Positions 26,510 through 33,899 of a stretch of 64,000 nucleotides of DNA are shown in pieces. Source of the stretch: Corynebacterium sp. P3-F1. Lineage in GTDB: Bacteria; Actinomycetota; Actinomycetes; Mycobacteriales; Mycobacteriaceae. Below the pieces are notes generated by a model that made no database searches, had not been told where the DNA came from, and saw only the letters and a list, made by a program, of their open reading frames with translations. Within the stretch, counting starts at the first letter, position 1, and each line of letters opens with the position of its first letter. Location: the NCBI RefSeq assembly GCF_030503635.1, contig NZ_CP129965.1, positions 1,054,001 through 1,118,000 on the forward strand, written 5' to 3'. The position numbers and the translations under genes are program-made.

Positions 26510-26716
26510 CCAGGGCAAGATGCAAGCAACGCACATGGAACAGCGTCTTGGTAAAGAAGAAATGGCCAAAAAGGAACGGTAAAGACAAAACAGCGGTCCC
26601 GCACGAAACAGCAGCGATGCGGCCGACACAAGCATGGCCGAAACAGGCCCACAACCTATCCGGGACGGGGTTCACCCCTGCCCAAATAAAACCACCCCTC
26701 CCGAAAGACACCGAAA

Positions 26717-26753
26717 CCCCGGCACCCCACCACGAAACGGCGGGGAACCGGGG
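26717..26753. terminator. GC-rich hairpin after the HNH pseudogene
   Basis: CCCCGG (26717-26722) pairs with CCGGGG (26748-26753), and an inner CCCC pairs with GGGG. No T tract follows on the plus strand; CTTTTCG precedes it on the other. It may end the HNH unit or the convergent membrane-protein gene. The remainder of 26510-26793 holds no gene I can support. Confidence 0.5.
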
Positions 26754-26793
26754 CGAAAAGTGATTCTGCTGAAGTCGGCAATCAGGTGCCGAC

Positions 26794-27768
26794 CTAGTAC
26801 ATGCTCATGTACCCGTCCTGTTCCGGGTGCTGGAACATCTGGCTCTGAGGCGTGGACTGTGCGGTTTGTCCAGGCTCACTGATCCACCGGTAGATGAAGA
26901 CGGTGGCGAGCACCTGAATCGGAGCTGCGATGATGGCGCCGAAGCCGATGGTGAATAGGACGATTCCGACGCACACGAGTCCGACAAGTAGCAAGGCGCC
27001 GAATACGCGCCAGTAGTTCGCTTTTACGTCGTTCCAGGCTGCGGCGAACGCGCCGGTGGCGGTGGTCTTCTCGTCGATGGCGTATAGCGGGATCATCACC
27101 ATGAACGGGTAAAGGAAGAGGAACCCGATGACGGTCAGAACGATGAGCGTCACACCGAGTGCTGGCACCTGCGAACCGATGAGGCCGCCGATGAAGGCGA
27201 GCGCGACGAACGCGATGCCGAATGCCAACCCGGTCAGGATGTAGGCAAGTATGCCTTGGGCCCATGGAACGTCTTTGAATGCATTGTTCCACGTCGGCTT
27301 CACGCCGCGGGTATCTCGCAGCGCCGCTTTGTAGACGACCAGGCTGAAGATGAAGGAAACAACCGACATGACCAGCTGTAACACCATCATGGTCGCGTTG
27401 GTGGAGGTGCTGGGTTCCTCGACACCGTTGTTGATGTCGTTGATGAGCTGTGGGAGCACGAAAATCAGGCCACCGACGAGGGCGATGAGCACCGGTAGCA
27501 TCAGCAGGCCAATGTATACGTGCCATTGGCTGGTGAACAGGCGCTTGAAGCTGAACGGGATGGGCTCGGCTGGTGGCAGCGGCTGGGCTGGGATGTGCAG
27601 GGGGCGGCCGGCTTCTGACATGTTCTCCGGATTCACGTAGCCGGATGTCGGCGGGTATTGGCCATTAGGAGCGTTGTAGGCCGAGTTTTGGGCTGGGTTC
27701 TGTCCGTCGCCGAAGGACGGGTAGTCGCCGAAACTTGGGTATTCATTGGGATTATTTGGGATTGTCAT
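26794..27768 (-). CDS. Polytopic membrane protein with disordered Pro/Asn-rich N-terminus
   Basis: 324 residues. About 70 hydrophilic residues rich in Asn, Pro, Tyr and Gly, including a repeated YPSFGD, precede six or so membrane helices (VYIGLLMLPVLIALVGGLIF to VGIVLFTIGFGAIIAAPIQV). A polar tail ending SMY follows. The C-terminal helices and the DEKTTATGAFAAAWNDVKAN loop resemble actinobacterial integral membrane proteins annotated only as hypothetical. No catalytic motif is visible. It seems leaderless: TAAACT lies 7 nt upstream of the ATG. It is divergent from the DUF1707 gene across 72 nt. Confidence 0.82.
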   Translation of the reverse strand: MTIPNNPNEYPSFGDYPSFGDGQNPAQNSAYNAPNGQYPPTSGYVNPENMSEAGRPLHIPAQPLPPAEPIPFSFKRLFTSQWHVYIGLLMLPVLIALVGGLIFVLPQLINDINNGVEEPSTSTNATMMVLQLVMSVVSFIFSLVVYKAALRDTRGVKPTWNNAFKDVPWAQGILAYILTGLAFGIAFVALAFIGGLIGSQVPALGVTLIVLTVIGFLFLYPFMVMIPLYAIDEKTTATGAFAAAWNDVKANYWRVFGALLLVGLVCVGIVLFTIGFGAIIAAPIQVLATVFIYRWISEPGQTAQSTPQSQMFQHPEQDGYMSMY

Positions 27769-27775
27769 GGGTCAC

Positions 27776-27833
27776 AGTTTATTGCTGTCAAAAGAATTGT
27801 CTAGACGGATGGTCCGTATGGCCGGTTTAGTAT
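27776..27833. promoter_or_regulatory. Divergent leaderless promoters with central palindrome
   Basis: -10 TAAACT on the minus strand (27776-27781) and TAGTAT on the plus strand (27828-27833) each lie exactly 7 nt from a start codon (27768 and 27841). Between them ACGGA-TGG-TCCGT (27805-27817) is a palindrome over both -35 regions, a likely shared operator. Confidence 0.55.
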
Positions 27834-27840
27834 GGGGGAC

Positions 27841-28491
27841 GTGATGTCGCCCGAGTTTCAGCCCCAGCAGCCGTCGCAACCCGCCCCGCCACGTCAACGA
27901 AATGGCGGGAATGGCGACCTTGTCCGTTTGTCGGATTTGGATCGCTCTGAGGCGGTGGCGCGTCTCAGCTACGCACTCGGCGAGGGCCGGTTGGACAGCG
28001 ACGAGTTCAACCGCCGTTGCGAGGAGGTAGACGGAGCGACGACGCATCGCGATCTCGTCCCCTTGTTCCTCGATCTCCCGGATCACCAGCCGCAGGTTCC
28101 GGGGGCGCTCGAGCAGACCTTCACCCGCAGCGAGATCGAGCGGGCTCGCGCGAACGGCAAGAACACGCGGCTGGGAATTTTCTCGCTTGGTTCGCTCGCG
28201 TCGTTCGCCGCCGCGGTGGGCGTCAGCACCGCAACGGGAATCGCCGAGTGGGCGCTTCTTTTGCTGATCATCCCGGCGCTTTTCACGGTCCTGTACATCA
28301 TGAAGGCAGGCCCAGACAGCTGGTATGCGCCGAGTCCGCGCCAGTTGGAGCGGCAGCAGCTGAAGGAGTTGCAGACGGCGCGGCGGATGGAGGAGGAACG
28401 TCGCAAAGCGGAGCGCAGCGTGCAGCGTGACCAGCTGACGGGCGACGCGATGAGTATCGCGCAGCGGACCTTGGGCCGATTCTCTAAATAG
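27841..28491 (+). CDS. DUF1707 (SHOCT-like) domain membrane protein
   Basis: 216 residues. After a Pro/Gln-rich start comes the DUF1707 domain: VRLSDLDRSEAVARLSYALGEGRLDSDEFNRRC with the usual LxxAxxxGxLxxxEFxxR pattern. Two adjacent membrane helices follow (LGSLASFAAAVGVSTATG, WALLLLIIPALFTVLYI), then a long basic helix (RRMEEERRKAERSVQRDQL). The domain is common in actinobacterial envelope and regulatory proteins; its function is unknown. GTG at 27841 fits the leaderless -10 at 27828; ATG at 27844 is the alternative. Confidence 0.82.
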   Translation: MMSPEFQPQQPSQPAPPRQRNGGNGDLVRLSDLDRSEAVARLSYALGEGRLDSDEFNRRCEEVDGATTHRDLVPLFLDLPDHQPQVPGALEQTFTRSEIERARANGKNTRLGIFSLGSLASFAAAVGVSTATGIAEWALLLLIIPALFTVLYIMKAGPDSWYAPSPRQLERQQLKELQTARRMEEERRKAERSVQRDQLTGDAMSIAQRTLGRFSK

Positions 28492-28519
28492 CCGCGCTAT
28501 TTTTTGGAAGAATTGGCAC

Positions 28520-29812
28520 ATGAGCAAATCGTCGAATGAGAAGACAACCGATAAGCAGGCCGAGAAGCCGAAGCGCGCGCCGCTGAAGCGCCACCGGCAT
28601 TTCGACCAGGCCGAGAAGCTGAAGGGCGTCGCATACGACTTGCGCGGACCTGTGGCGTCGACGGCGGAGGAGATGGAGCGCGACGGCCACTCCATTTTGA
28701 AGCTCAACACGGGTAACCCGGCGGTCTTCGGCTTCGACGCTCCGGATGTAATCATGCGTGACATGATCGCGGCGCTGCCCACGTCGCAGGGGTACACGAC
28801 GTCGAAGGGCATCATTCCTGCGCGCCGCGCGGTGGTGACCCGCTACGAGGAGATCGACGGTTTCCCGGATTTCGACATCGACGACGTCTACTTGGGCAAC
28901 GGCGTGTCCGAGCTCATTTCGATGACCACGCAAGCTTTGCTTAACGACGGCGACGAGGTCCTCATCCCCTCCCCCGATTATCCGCTGTGGACTGCAGCGA
29001 CCACGCTCGCCGGAGGTAAGGCCGTCCACTATGTGTGCGACGAAGAAGATAACTGGAATCCGTCGCTGGAGGACATCCGCTCGAAGGTGACGGACCGCAC
29101 GAAGGCGATCGTGGTGATCAACCCGAATAACCCGACGGGCGCGGTTTACTCCAAGGAGGTCTTGGAAGGACTCGCCGACATCGCGCGCGAGCACGAGCTC
29201 ATGGTGCTCGCCGACGAGATCTACGACCGCGTGCTTTACGACGACGCCGTGCACCACTCCATGGCCGCCATCGCCCCCGACCTGGTCACCTGCACCTTCA
29301 ACGGCCTGTCCAAGGCGTACCGTGTCTGCGGTTACCGCGCCGGCTGGATGGTGATCACCGGCCCGCGCCGCCGCGCCACCGGATTCATCGAAGGCCTCGA
29401 TCTGCTCGCCGGCACCCGACTGTGCTCGAACGTCCCGGGCCAGCACGCCATCCAGGTCGCTCTCGGTGGCCGCCAATCCATCTACGCGCTCACCGGCGAG
29501 GGCGGCCGTTTGAAGAAGCAGCGCGATGTCACGGTGAAGAAGCTCCGCGAGATCCCGGGTGTTTCGGTGGTGGAACCGAAGGGCGCGATGTACGCGTTCC
29601 CGAAGCTCGATCTGGACATGTACGAGATTCACGACGACGAGCGCTTCATGCTCGACCTGCTCAAGAGCGAGAAGATCCTCATGGTCGGCGGTTCCGGCTT
29701 CAACTACCCGAAGCCGGACCACTTCCGCGTGGTCACGCTCCCGTGGGCCTCGCAGCTGGAGAACGCCATCGAGCGCCTGGGCAACTTCCTGTCCGACTAC
29801 CACCAGCACTAA
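28520..29812 (+). CDS. alaT: Alanine aminotransferase AlaT (PLP-dependent class I)
   Basis: It transfers the amino group between glutamate and pyruvate or related 2-oxo acids. The 430-residue protein has LNTGNPAVFGF near the N-terminus, SQGYTTSKGIIPARRAV, VINPNNPTGAVYS, LADEIYDRVLYDD and the PLP-lysine region FNGLSKAYRVCGYRAGWM. All are diagnostic of the AlaT/AvtA subgroup that includes C. glutamicum AlaT. About 35 charged N-terminal residues precede the core. It starts 28 nt after the DUF1707 gene and ends before a strong hairpin shared with the convergent UDP-glucose dehydrogenase gene. Confidence 0.92.
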   Translation: MSKSSNEKTTDKQAEKPKRAPLKRHRHFDQAEKLKGVAYDLRGPVASTAEEMERDGHSILKLNTGNPAVFGFDAPDVIMRDMIAALPTSQGYTTSKGIIPARRAVVTRYEEIDGFPDFDIDDVYLGNGVSELISMTTQALLNDGDEVLIPSPDYPLWTAATTLAGGKAVHYVCDEEDNWNPSLEDIRSKVTDRTKAIVVINPNNPTGAVYSKEVLEGLADIAREHELMVLADEIYDRVLYDDAVHHSMAAIAPDLVTCTFNGLSKAYRVCGYRAGWMVITGPRRRATGFIEGLDLLAGTRLCSNVPGQHAIQVALGGRQSIYALTGEGGRLKKQRDVTVKKLREIPGVSVVEPKGAMYAFPKLDLDMYEIHDDERFMLDLLKSEKILMVGGSGFNYPKPDHFRVVTLPWASQLENAIERLGNFLSDYHQH

Positions 29813-29879
29813 CGGCCCCCACCCCGCCTTAGGGCAGGCCGTCGCCGCGGCGGTCGCAGAGATTGTGGCCGTCCGTCCT

Positions 29880-29909
29880 GCATCAGCCCGCATCAGCCCG
29901 CATCAGACC
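29880..29909. repeat. Triplicated 10-bp repeat GCATCAGCCC
   Basis: Three head-to-tail copies occur; the last reads GCATCAGACC. They lie just before the alaT/udg hairpin in the 332-nt intergenic stretch. A simple tandem repeat that could vary in copy number. Confidence 0.8.
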
Positions 29910-29913
29910 GCCA

Positions 29914-29954
29914 GCGCCCCTCCCCCGGAAAAAATACTCAAGGGGGAGGGGCGC
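29914..29954. terminator. 13-bp hairpin between convergent alaT and udg
   Basis: GCGCCCCTCCCCC (29914-29926) pairs perfectly with 29942-29954 around a 15-nt A-rich loop. No T tract follows either arm. The remaining ~190 nt up to the udg stop show no gene. Confidence 0.7.
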
Positions 29955-30144
29955 CGCATCTAGAAAGAGCTATTTCGGCAGTCAGGATTCTACGAAAAGC
30001 TCCGTCGACACTGGTCGTTCTCACAGGTAATTTGATTTGTGAAGAACTTCTCATCTTGAAGCTCCCGCAGGCGCACGCTCCGGGAAACGCCCGCGATGCG
30101 CCGACAAGATGCGCATTCGAATGACAATGCGCCCCGAAGGTGCA

Positions 30145-31473
30145 TTAAAGGGAGCGACCGAGAGCCCACATGCCCCAGCCGGCTGCCTGCCAGGCATCGA
30201 TTGGAAGGACATTTCGGGCGTCGACAAGCTTTTTCTCAGCAACGAGTTCCCCGGCGTGCGTCGGGTCGAGCTGCTTGAACTCATCCCATTCTGTGGCGAG
30301 GATCACAAGCTCGGCGTCGTTCAAAGCATCATCGAGGGAAGCCGCGTAATCCAAAGTCGGGAAGACCTTACGGGCGTTATCCATGCCCTGCGGATCGTAG
30401 ACGCGTACCGACGCGCCGGCGAGGTTGAGCTGGCCGGCAACCGCCAGGGCCGGCGAATCACGCACGTCGTCGGAGTTCGGCTTGAACGCCGCTCCCAGCA
30501 CGGTGATACGGCGGCCGATGAGCGAGCCGAGGATCTCGCGCGACAGGTCGATCACGCGCTCACGCCGGCGCATGTTGATCGCGTCGACCTCGCGCAGGAA
30601 TGTGAGTGCTTGATCTGCGCCAACCTCGCCAGCGCGGGCCATGAACGCGCGAATATCCTTCGGCAGGCAGCCACCACCGAAGCCCAGCCCTGCACCGAGG
30701 AATTTGCGGCCGATGCGGTCGTCGTGGCCGATCGCGTCGGCAAGCTGGGTGACATCCGCACCGACGATCTCGCAGACCTCGGACACGGCGTTGATGAAGC
30801 TGATTTTGGTGGCCAAGAAAGCGTTAGCGGAAACTTTCACCAGCTCCGCGGTCTGCAGATCCGTCACGATGAACGGGGTGTCGTGGCTCAACGGAGTGGC
30901 GTAGATCTCGCGAGCGATCTCCTCGGCACGCGAATCGTCCCCGCGGGTGCCCAGGACGATCCGGTCCGGCTCGATGGTGTCTTTGACGGCGTATCCTTCG
31001 CGCAGGAACTCCGGGTTCCACGCGATTTCCACGGTGGCACCCTCACCGGCAAGTTCAGCTGCGGCATCTGCGCGCTCCTGCAAGGCCCGTGCCGTTCCGA
31101 CGGGAACGGTCGACTTGCCCAAGATGAGGTGTTCGCCTTCTAAGTGAGGCACGAGACTGTCGATCGCCGCTTCCACATAGGTGGTGTCAGCCGCATAGGA
31201 CCCTCGCTGCTGCGGTGTGCCCACCCCGATGAAGTGGACGTTGGCGAACGCCGCGGCTTCTTCGTAATCGGTGGTGAAGCCCAACCGGCCCGACTCGATA
31301 TTGCGCTTGAGTACCTCGGGCAACCCCGGCTCGTAGAACGGCACATCGCCGTTCTTCAACGCGTCGATCTTCGCCTGGTCAACGTCAATGCCGAGCACCT
31401 CGTGGCCCAGCTCCGCCATGCAGGCGGCGTGCGTTGCTCCAAGGTACCCGGTCCCAATCACAGTCATGCGCAT
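30145..31473 (-). CDS. udgA: UDP-glucose 6-dehydrogenase
   Basis: It oxidises UDP-glucose twice to UDP-glucuronate, a precursor for envelope glycans. NAD-binding motif MRMTVIGTGYLGATHAACM, the TVPVGT substrate loop (GKSTVPVGTAR), EIAWNPEFLREGYAV, and the catalytic-Cys segment GAGLGFGGGCLPKDIRAF are all present. The C-terminal UDP-binding domain carries ITVLGAAFKPNSDDVRDSPAL. The ATG at 31473 is chosen because CATAAT lies 7 nt upstream (leaderless); an ATG at 31482 would sit in that -10. At 442 residues it is of normal length. Confidence 0.93.
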   Translation of the reverse strand: MRMTVIGTGYLGATHAACMAELGHEVLGIDVDQAKIDALKNGDVPFYEPGLPEVLKRNIESGRLGFTTDYEEAAAFANVHFIGVGTPQQRGSYAADTTYVEAAIDSLVPHLEGEHLILGKSTVPVGTARALQERADAAAELAGEGATVEIAWNPEFLREGYAVKDTIEPDRIVLGTRGDDSRAEEIAREIYATPLSHDTPFIVTDLQTAELVKVSANAFLATKISFINAVSEVCEIVGADVTQLADAIGHDDRIGRKFLGAGLGFGGGCLPKDIRAFMARAGEVGADQALTFLREVDAINMRRRERVIDLSREILGSLIGRRITVLGAAFKPNSDDVRDSPALAVAGQLNLAGASVRVYDPQGMDNARKVFPTLDYAASLDDALNDAELVILATEWDEFKQLDPTHAGELVAEKKLVDARNVLPIDAWQAAGWGMWALGRSL

Positions 31474-31526
31474 ACGGGACATTATGGCCCGACGCGCATG
31501 ATTTGGCAGGAGACTAGAAAAACGGG

Positions 31527-32021
31527 TTAGTTGATCTGGTCCTTGGCGTTGTCACCGGCACCGCTGGCGCTCGCGGAACCGGACTCAGACGGGACGTTGT
31601 CGTCGTTCCAGCCGGCATTCTCGTTGTAGCCCTCTGCCTTGTCGACGGTACGCACTGCCGGGTTCGTCCCATCCGCATTCACCGTGTCCGGGTCAGTGAA
31701 GTCCTTGGCCTCCTCATGCCCGCAACCGCAGCCGCAGCTCTTCGCCGCTTCACGCTCACGCTCGCGGTCAGCTTTCTTGCACTGCTCGCACTCGCAGTCG
31801 CCGTGGTCCGGGACGCCGCCCTGGACGGCTCCATCCTTCGCAGCTCCGTGCTTGTGATCGCAGTTGCACTCGCCCGGTGCGCAGTCGCAGCTACCGTCGG
31901 CAGCGTGTGCATCCTTCAGGCCGAGGTCGCGCTGCTCCAGCGGTGCGTCCTGCTCGCCGTGGTCGTGGCTGTGGCCGCCGCAGCAGCCGTGGTTGTGGGA
32001 GTTCTCGTTGGCAGTGGTCAT
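31527..32021 (-). CDS. Cys/His-rich, probably metal-binding small protein
   Basis: 164 residues with 12 Cys and many His in short clusters: NHGCCGGHSHDHG, DGSCDCAPGECNCDHKHG, HGDCECEQCKK and SCGCGCGHEE. The rest is acidic, and the C-terminal 60 residues are Cys-free and disordered (Asp, Asn, Gly, Ser). There is no signal peptide. Spacing and composition suggest storage or buffering of Zn, Cu or Ni, in the manner of metallothioneins or histidine-rich nickel proteins. I do not recognise a family. The start has AAAAAGGAG 7 nt upstream. Tandem GAAAAC repeats precede it. Its neighbours (udg, dcd) give no functional clue. Confidence 0.8.
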   Translation of the reverse strand: MTTANENSHNHGCCGGHSHDHGEQDAPLEQRDLGLKDAHAADGSCDCAPGECNCDHKHGAAKDGAVQGGVPDHGDCECEQCKKADREREREAAKSCGCGCGHEEAKDFTDPDTVNADGTNPAVRTVDKAEGYNENAGWNDDNVPSESGSASASGAGDNAKDQIN

Positions 32022-32060
32022 GGTCGCTCCTTTTTGGTAGGTTTCACAGGCTTTTCCGTG

Positions 32061-32107
32061 GTGAAAACACTTTTGGTCAATGGAAAACAGTTGAAAACGT
32101 TGAAAAC
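32061..32107 (-). repeat. Repeated (T)GAAAAC motif upstream of the Cys/His-rich gene
   Basis: GTGAAAAC (32061), TGGAAAAC (32081), TTGAAAAC (32091) and TTGAAAAC (32100) on the plus strand. The last three are spaced 9-10 nt, about one helical turn. They lie 40-86 nt upstream of the gene start, where a regulator could bind. Confidence 0.6.
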
Positions 32108-32234
32108 CAGCCTAGTCACTCGCTCGTTATTGCGCCGTGGTCGACAAGGCGTGAAAGCGGTCGAGCGAACCGGTGGGCATCCCGCCCGACAAGGCGCGAT
32201 GAAGGAACGGTGAAGGCGCGGTGCTGGACATCCG

Positions 32235-32798
32235 CTACCGGAAGTTGAGGTACGCCTTCGACGGTGTGGGCCCGCGCTGCCCCTGGTATTTGGAGCCGAG
32301 GGCGGAGGACCCGTAAGGGGTTTCGGCGGGCGAGGACATCTGAAACAGTGCCAGCTGGCCCACCTTCATCTCGGGCCACAGGGTGATGGGCAGGTTGGCC
32401 ACGTTGGATAGCTCGAGGGTGATGTGGCCGACAAATCCAGGATCGATGAATCCGGCGGTGGAGTGGGTGACCAGGCCGAGGCGTCCGAGAGAGCTCTTGC
32501 CCTCGAGTCGACCGGCAAGATCAGCTGGCAGGGCGAACTTCTCCAGTGTTGCCGCGAGGACGAATTCGCCGGGGTGCAGCACGAACGGCTCGCTTTCCGG
32601 GACCTCCACCTCAGTAGTGAGGTCCGGCATCTCTTTCTTCGGGTCGATGTGCGTGTACTTGGAATTGTTGAACACGCGGAAGAAGCGGTCGATACGCACG
32701 TCCACGCTGGACGGCTGGACCAGATCCGGGCTGAACGGGTCAATGCTCAGACGGCCGGAGTCGATGGCGGAACGAATGTCACGGTCGGAAAGAAGCAC
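32235..32798 (-). CDS. dcd: dCTP deaminase
   Basis: It converts dCTP to dUTP (or directly to dUMP in bifunctional actinobacterial forms) for thymidylate synthesis. The 187-residue trimeric dUTPase-like fold shows [41 protein letters not shown], the active-site [13 protein letters not shown] and [18 protein letters not shown], then [13 protein letters not shown]. All conserved residues are present. Whether it stops at dUTP or also removes diphosphate cannot be decided from sequence. It stands alone on the minus strand, with its start 129 nt from the tRNA-Gly gene. Confidence 0.96.
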   Translation of the reverse strand: MLLSDRDIRSAIDSGRLSIDPFSPDLVQPSSVDVRIDRFFRVFNNSKYTHIDPKKEMPDLTTEVEVPESEPFVLHPGEFVLAATLEKFALPADLAGRLEGKSSLGRLGLVTHSTAGFIDPGFVGHITLELSNVANLPITLWPEMKVGQLALFQMSSPAETPYGSSALGSKYQGQRGPTPSKAYLNFR

Positions 32799-32927
32799 GG
32801 CTTCATCTTACGGTGTCGCGGTGCGGGGGATTCCGCTGGGCATTTTCAGTGTGCGCCGCAAGCGGTGCTAAGATGACTCTCGCTGTTCATTATGTGGGCT
32901 CCGCCGAGTTCACTATGTGGACGCAGT

Positions 32928-33001
32928 GCCGGCGTAGTTTAGTGGTAGAACATCAGCTTCCCAAGCTGAGAGTGCGAGTTCGATTCTCGTCGCCGGCTCC
33001 A
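32928..33001 (+). tRNA. tRNA-Gly (anticodon CCC)
   Basis: A complete cloverleaf of 74 nt. The acceptor stem GCCGGCG/CGCCGGC is followed by T and encoded CCA. The D arm contains TAGTGGTAGAA. The anticodon stem CAGC/GCTG closes the loop TTCCCAA (anticodon CCC, reading GGG). The T arm is GCGAG-TTCGATT-CTCGT. A terminator follows 7 nt later. Confidence 0.96.
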
Positions 33002-33007
33002 ATCCCG

Positions 33008-33049
33008 AAGCCCCGCAGACTGCATGTTCCCCAGACTGCGGGGCTTTAC
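33008..33049 (+). terminator. Terminator of tRNA-Gly
   Basis: AAGCCCCGCAG (33008-33018) pairs with CTGCGGGGCTT (33036-33046), followed by TTA. Confidence 0.85.
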
Positions 33050-33072
33050 ACGTGCGCGCCTATGCTGTGGGT

Positions 33073-33882
33073 GTGAGTGCGACACAGCGTATCGGTGAGA
33101 TTCTGGGAACGGCCGCGATGAGCGCGCAGTCGGCGGTGGAGCGGCTGACGGAACCGATTTTCAACCTCCCCGATTTCACACCGGAGCATGAGACACCCGT
33201 GCTCTACGTACACGGCATTCACAGCCGGGCGAGCGGTTTCCGCCGCAATGCGCGGTTTCTGCGCGACCACGGTTATTGGGTGTGGGGCTTCAATTACGGC
33301 CGCATGTTCCTCCCCGGCTTGTACGGAACGGGGCCGTTGGAGAATTCGTTGGAGGAGCTGCGGGCCAACGTCGATAAGGTGCTTGCGCACACGGGCGCAG
33401 ACCAGGTCGATATCGTGGCGCATTCCCAGGGGGGATTGTTGACCAAGCTGTTCATCGCGCAGGGAGGAGCATCTAAGGTGCGGCGCGTGGTCGCCATGGG
33501 CGCGAATTTCCACGGCACGGACCTGGAAGGAAAGGCACCGCTATTGCTCAAGCGGTTCGAGCAGTTTCCGCGGTTGACGGGATTGCTGCTCAGCCCGAGC
33601 GTGCCGCAGCAGTTGGCGGGCTCACCGTGGATGCGCGAGCATGCGGATCCACTGCCTGACACAGACCCGTCGGTGGTCTACACGGCGCTGTACTCCTCCC
33701 GCGACACCTTGGTCACGCCGAATAGCGCATCGAAGTTGGTACCTGCCAACGGTGCGGATGTGGTGAACAAGGAGATTCCCGGCGCGCCGATCCACCAATT
33801 GATGATGCGCGACGGAGAGATCGCCGGGCTGACCTTATGGGGTTTGGAACGGCCGGCATCGCCCCGCAGAGACTTTGCTTGA
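33073..33882 (+). CDS. Alpha/beta-hydrolase, lipase/esterase-like
   Basis: 269 residues. After a short helical start come the strand and oxyanion loop PVLYVHGIHSRASGFRRN, the amphipathic GYWVWGFNYG, then the nucleophile elbow VDIVAHSQGG with the catalytic Ser. An Asp in SSRDTLVTP and a His in GAPIHQLMM complete a plausible triad. It resembles secreted LipA/EstA-type triacylglycerol lipases, but no clear signal peptide is seen, so it may act on membrane or envelope lipids inside the cell. The GTG at 33073 follows TATGCT by 6 nt (leaderless). It is convergent with the VanW gene, 17 nt away. Confidence 0.85.
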   Translation: MSATQRIGEILGTAAMSAQSAVERLTEPIFNLPDFTPEHETPVLYVHGIHSRASGFRRNARFLRDHGYWVWGFNYGRMFLPGLYGTGPLENSLEELRANVDKVLAHTGADQVDIVAHSQGGLLTKLFIAQGGASKVRRVVAMGANFHGTDLEGKAPLLLKRFEQFPRLTGLLLSPSVPQQLAGSPWMREHADPLPDTDPSVVYTALYSSRDTLVTPNSASKLVPANGADVVNKEIPGAPIHQLMMRDGEIAGLTLWGLERPASPRRDFA

Positions 33883-33899
33883 CCACTGCAGGCGGCTGA

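Noticed and set aside
27801..27820. TAGACGGATGGTCCG as a further McbR box
   Set aside because: The spacer would be 5 nt and the right arm is poor; the ACGGA/TCCGT palindrome explains it better.
30001..30060. CACA-N12-TGTGA as a GlxR (CRP-like) site
   Set aside because: The half-sites point outward and the spacing does not match TGTGA-N6-TCACA.
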